A stretch of 18,730 nucleotides of DNA. Source: Laetiporus sulphureus 93-53 (taxonomy: Eukaryota > Basidiomycota > Agaricomycetes > Polyporales > Laetiporaceae). The stretch's first letter is position 1; each line of letters begins with the position of its first letter. The position numbers were made by a program, and so were the translations under genes. Below the pieces are notes generated by a model. The model did not search any database and was not told where the DNA came from. It was given only the letters and a program-made list of their open reading frames with translations. Shown in pieces: positions 18,524-18,730 of the stretch. The DNA lies in NCBI RefSeq assembly GCF_001632365.1, contig NW_024468556.1, positions 1 to 18,730 of the forward strand. Direction: 5' to 3'.

Positions 18524-18663
18524 TGTCCGAGGGTGTAGGTTTACGAGGGCTGTAAGACATGTAGGAATGAGTGACTCAGCCTCGATGTATGATGTGAGTG
18601 CTATATAAATACCTGTAAGACACGTAGGAACGAGTGACTACAGTGTATGAGTAAAAGGTATGT
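18524..18663 (-). repeat. 5' LTR of the copia element (right copy), truncated or interrupted
   Basis: It matches 15363-15502 with seven differences over the 143-bp block that includes three flanking bases. After GTATGT at 18663 the sequence no longer resembles the left LTR, so about 160 bp expected from the 304-bp copy are missing or displaced beyond the window. Confidence 0.75.
18602..18611 (-). promoter_or_regulatory. TATA-like box in the 5' LTR, upstream of gag
   Basis: TATTTATATA on the minus strand lies about 235 bp before the gag ATG at 18367, a suitable place for the element promoter. It is identical to the left-LTR copy. Confidence 0.5.
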
Positions 18664-18730
18664 TGTTATGAAGCGTTCCCTGCTAGAACGTTCAGAACCA
18701 CGTGTGCTTTCTCACACGTACTAGTCCACA
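18664..18730. mobile_element. Possible start of a second LTR element nested in the right LTR
   Basis: Where the two copia LTRs stop matching, the right side begins TGTTATGAAGCG, a TG start typical of LTRs. It also carries an inverted repeat, ACGTGTG (18700-18706) and CACACGT (18713-18719), and the palindrome GAACGTTC (18686-18693). The window ends before the element could be proved. Simple truncation of the copia LTR is the alternative. Confidence 0.3.

Larger units (their letters stand above)
15363..18663 (-). mobile_element. Degenerate, internally deleted Ty1/copia-type LTR retrotransposon
   Basis: Direct repeats about 3.16 kb apart (15360-15502 and 18521-18663) flank a minus-strand gag-protease-like frame. 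The order gag, protease, gag-pre-integrase within one frame is that of copia elements. The internal region is 15667-18523, about 2.9 kb, against roughly 4-5 kb for a full element. I see no integrase D-D-E core, no reverse transcriptase YVDD-type motif and no RNase H. The element could therefore not move on its own; it may be a deletion derivative that used enzymes of a relative. Five TGA stops and a changed protease residue show later decay. A target-site duplication cannot be checked because the right LTR is interrupted at 18663. Confidence 0.85.

Overview
The window reads as nuclear DNA from a filamentous basidiomycete, probably an Agaricomycete. The reasons are short introns (about 50-115 nt) with GTRNGT donors and YAG acceptors, a Ser/Pro-rich multi-exon gene, a BTB-domain reading frame of the kind amplified in mushroom-forming fungi, and a degenerate Ty1/copia LTR retrotransposon. 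The order-level assignment is inference. I saw no tRNA, rRNA or CRISPR array.

Layout. A short spliced minus-strand reading frame leaves the left edge (1-270). From about 271 to 3000 there is no gene I can support. From about 3000 to 5600 the DNA is richer in GC and CpG, all frames stay open by composition, and imperfect repeats lie at about 4195-5340. A pyrimidine-rich tract (6350-6428) precedes a possible exon (6620-6936). A 1.9-kb complex tandem array follows (about 6937-8840). Its repeated cassette is bounded by consensus-like 3' and 5' splice sites. The best gene of the window is a four-exon plus-strand gene (9242-12253, 925 codons) for a large, probably disordered Ser/Pro/Arg-rich protein of unknown function. 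After about 1 kb without a clear gene comes a two-exon BTB-domain reading frame (13328-13998) broken by one TGA. Two related fragments of another gene lie on the minus strand at 14974-15360. The second stops exactly where a retrotransposon begins.

The retrotransposon (15363 to at least 18663, minus strand) has two LTR copies, a gag with a CCHC zinc knuckle, an aspartic protease and the start of the gag-pre-integrase domain in one frame. I see no integrase core, reverse transcriptase or RNase H. The frame has five internal stops and all five are TGA. The protease Asp is Asn, and four of the seven differences between the LTRs are CpG transitions. Together these fit decay by deamination of methylated CpG. 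The right LTR is itself cut at 18663/18664 by what may be a second LTR element.

The genes do not form a pathway. The window looks like a repeat-rich accessory region around one intact gene. The main points of interest are the splice-site-bearing tandem array, the CpG-decay signature and a 30-bp exact inverted match between 5415-5444 and the coding sequence of the 9242 gene.
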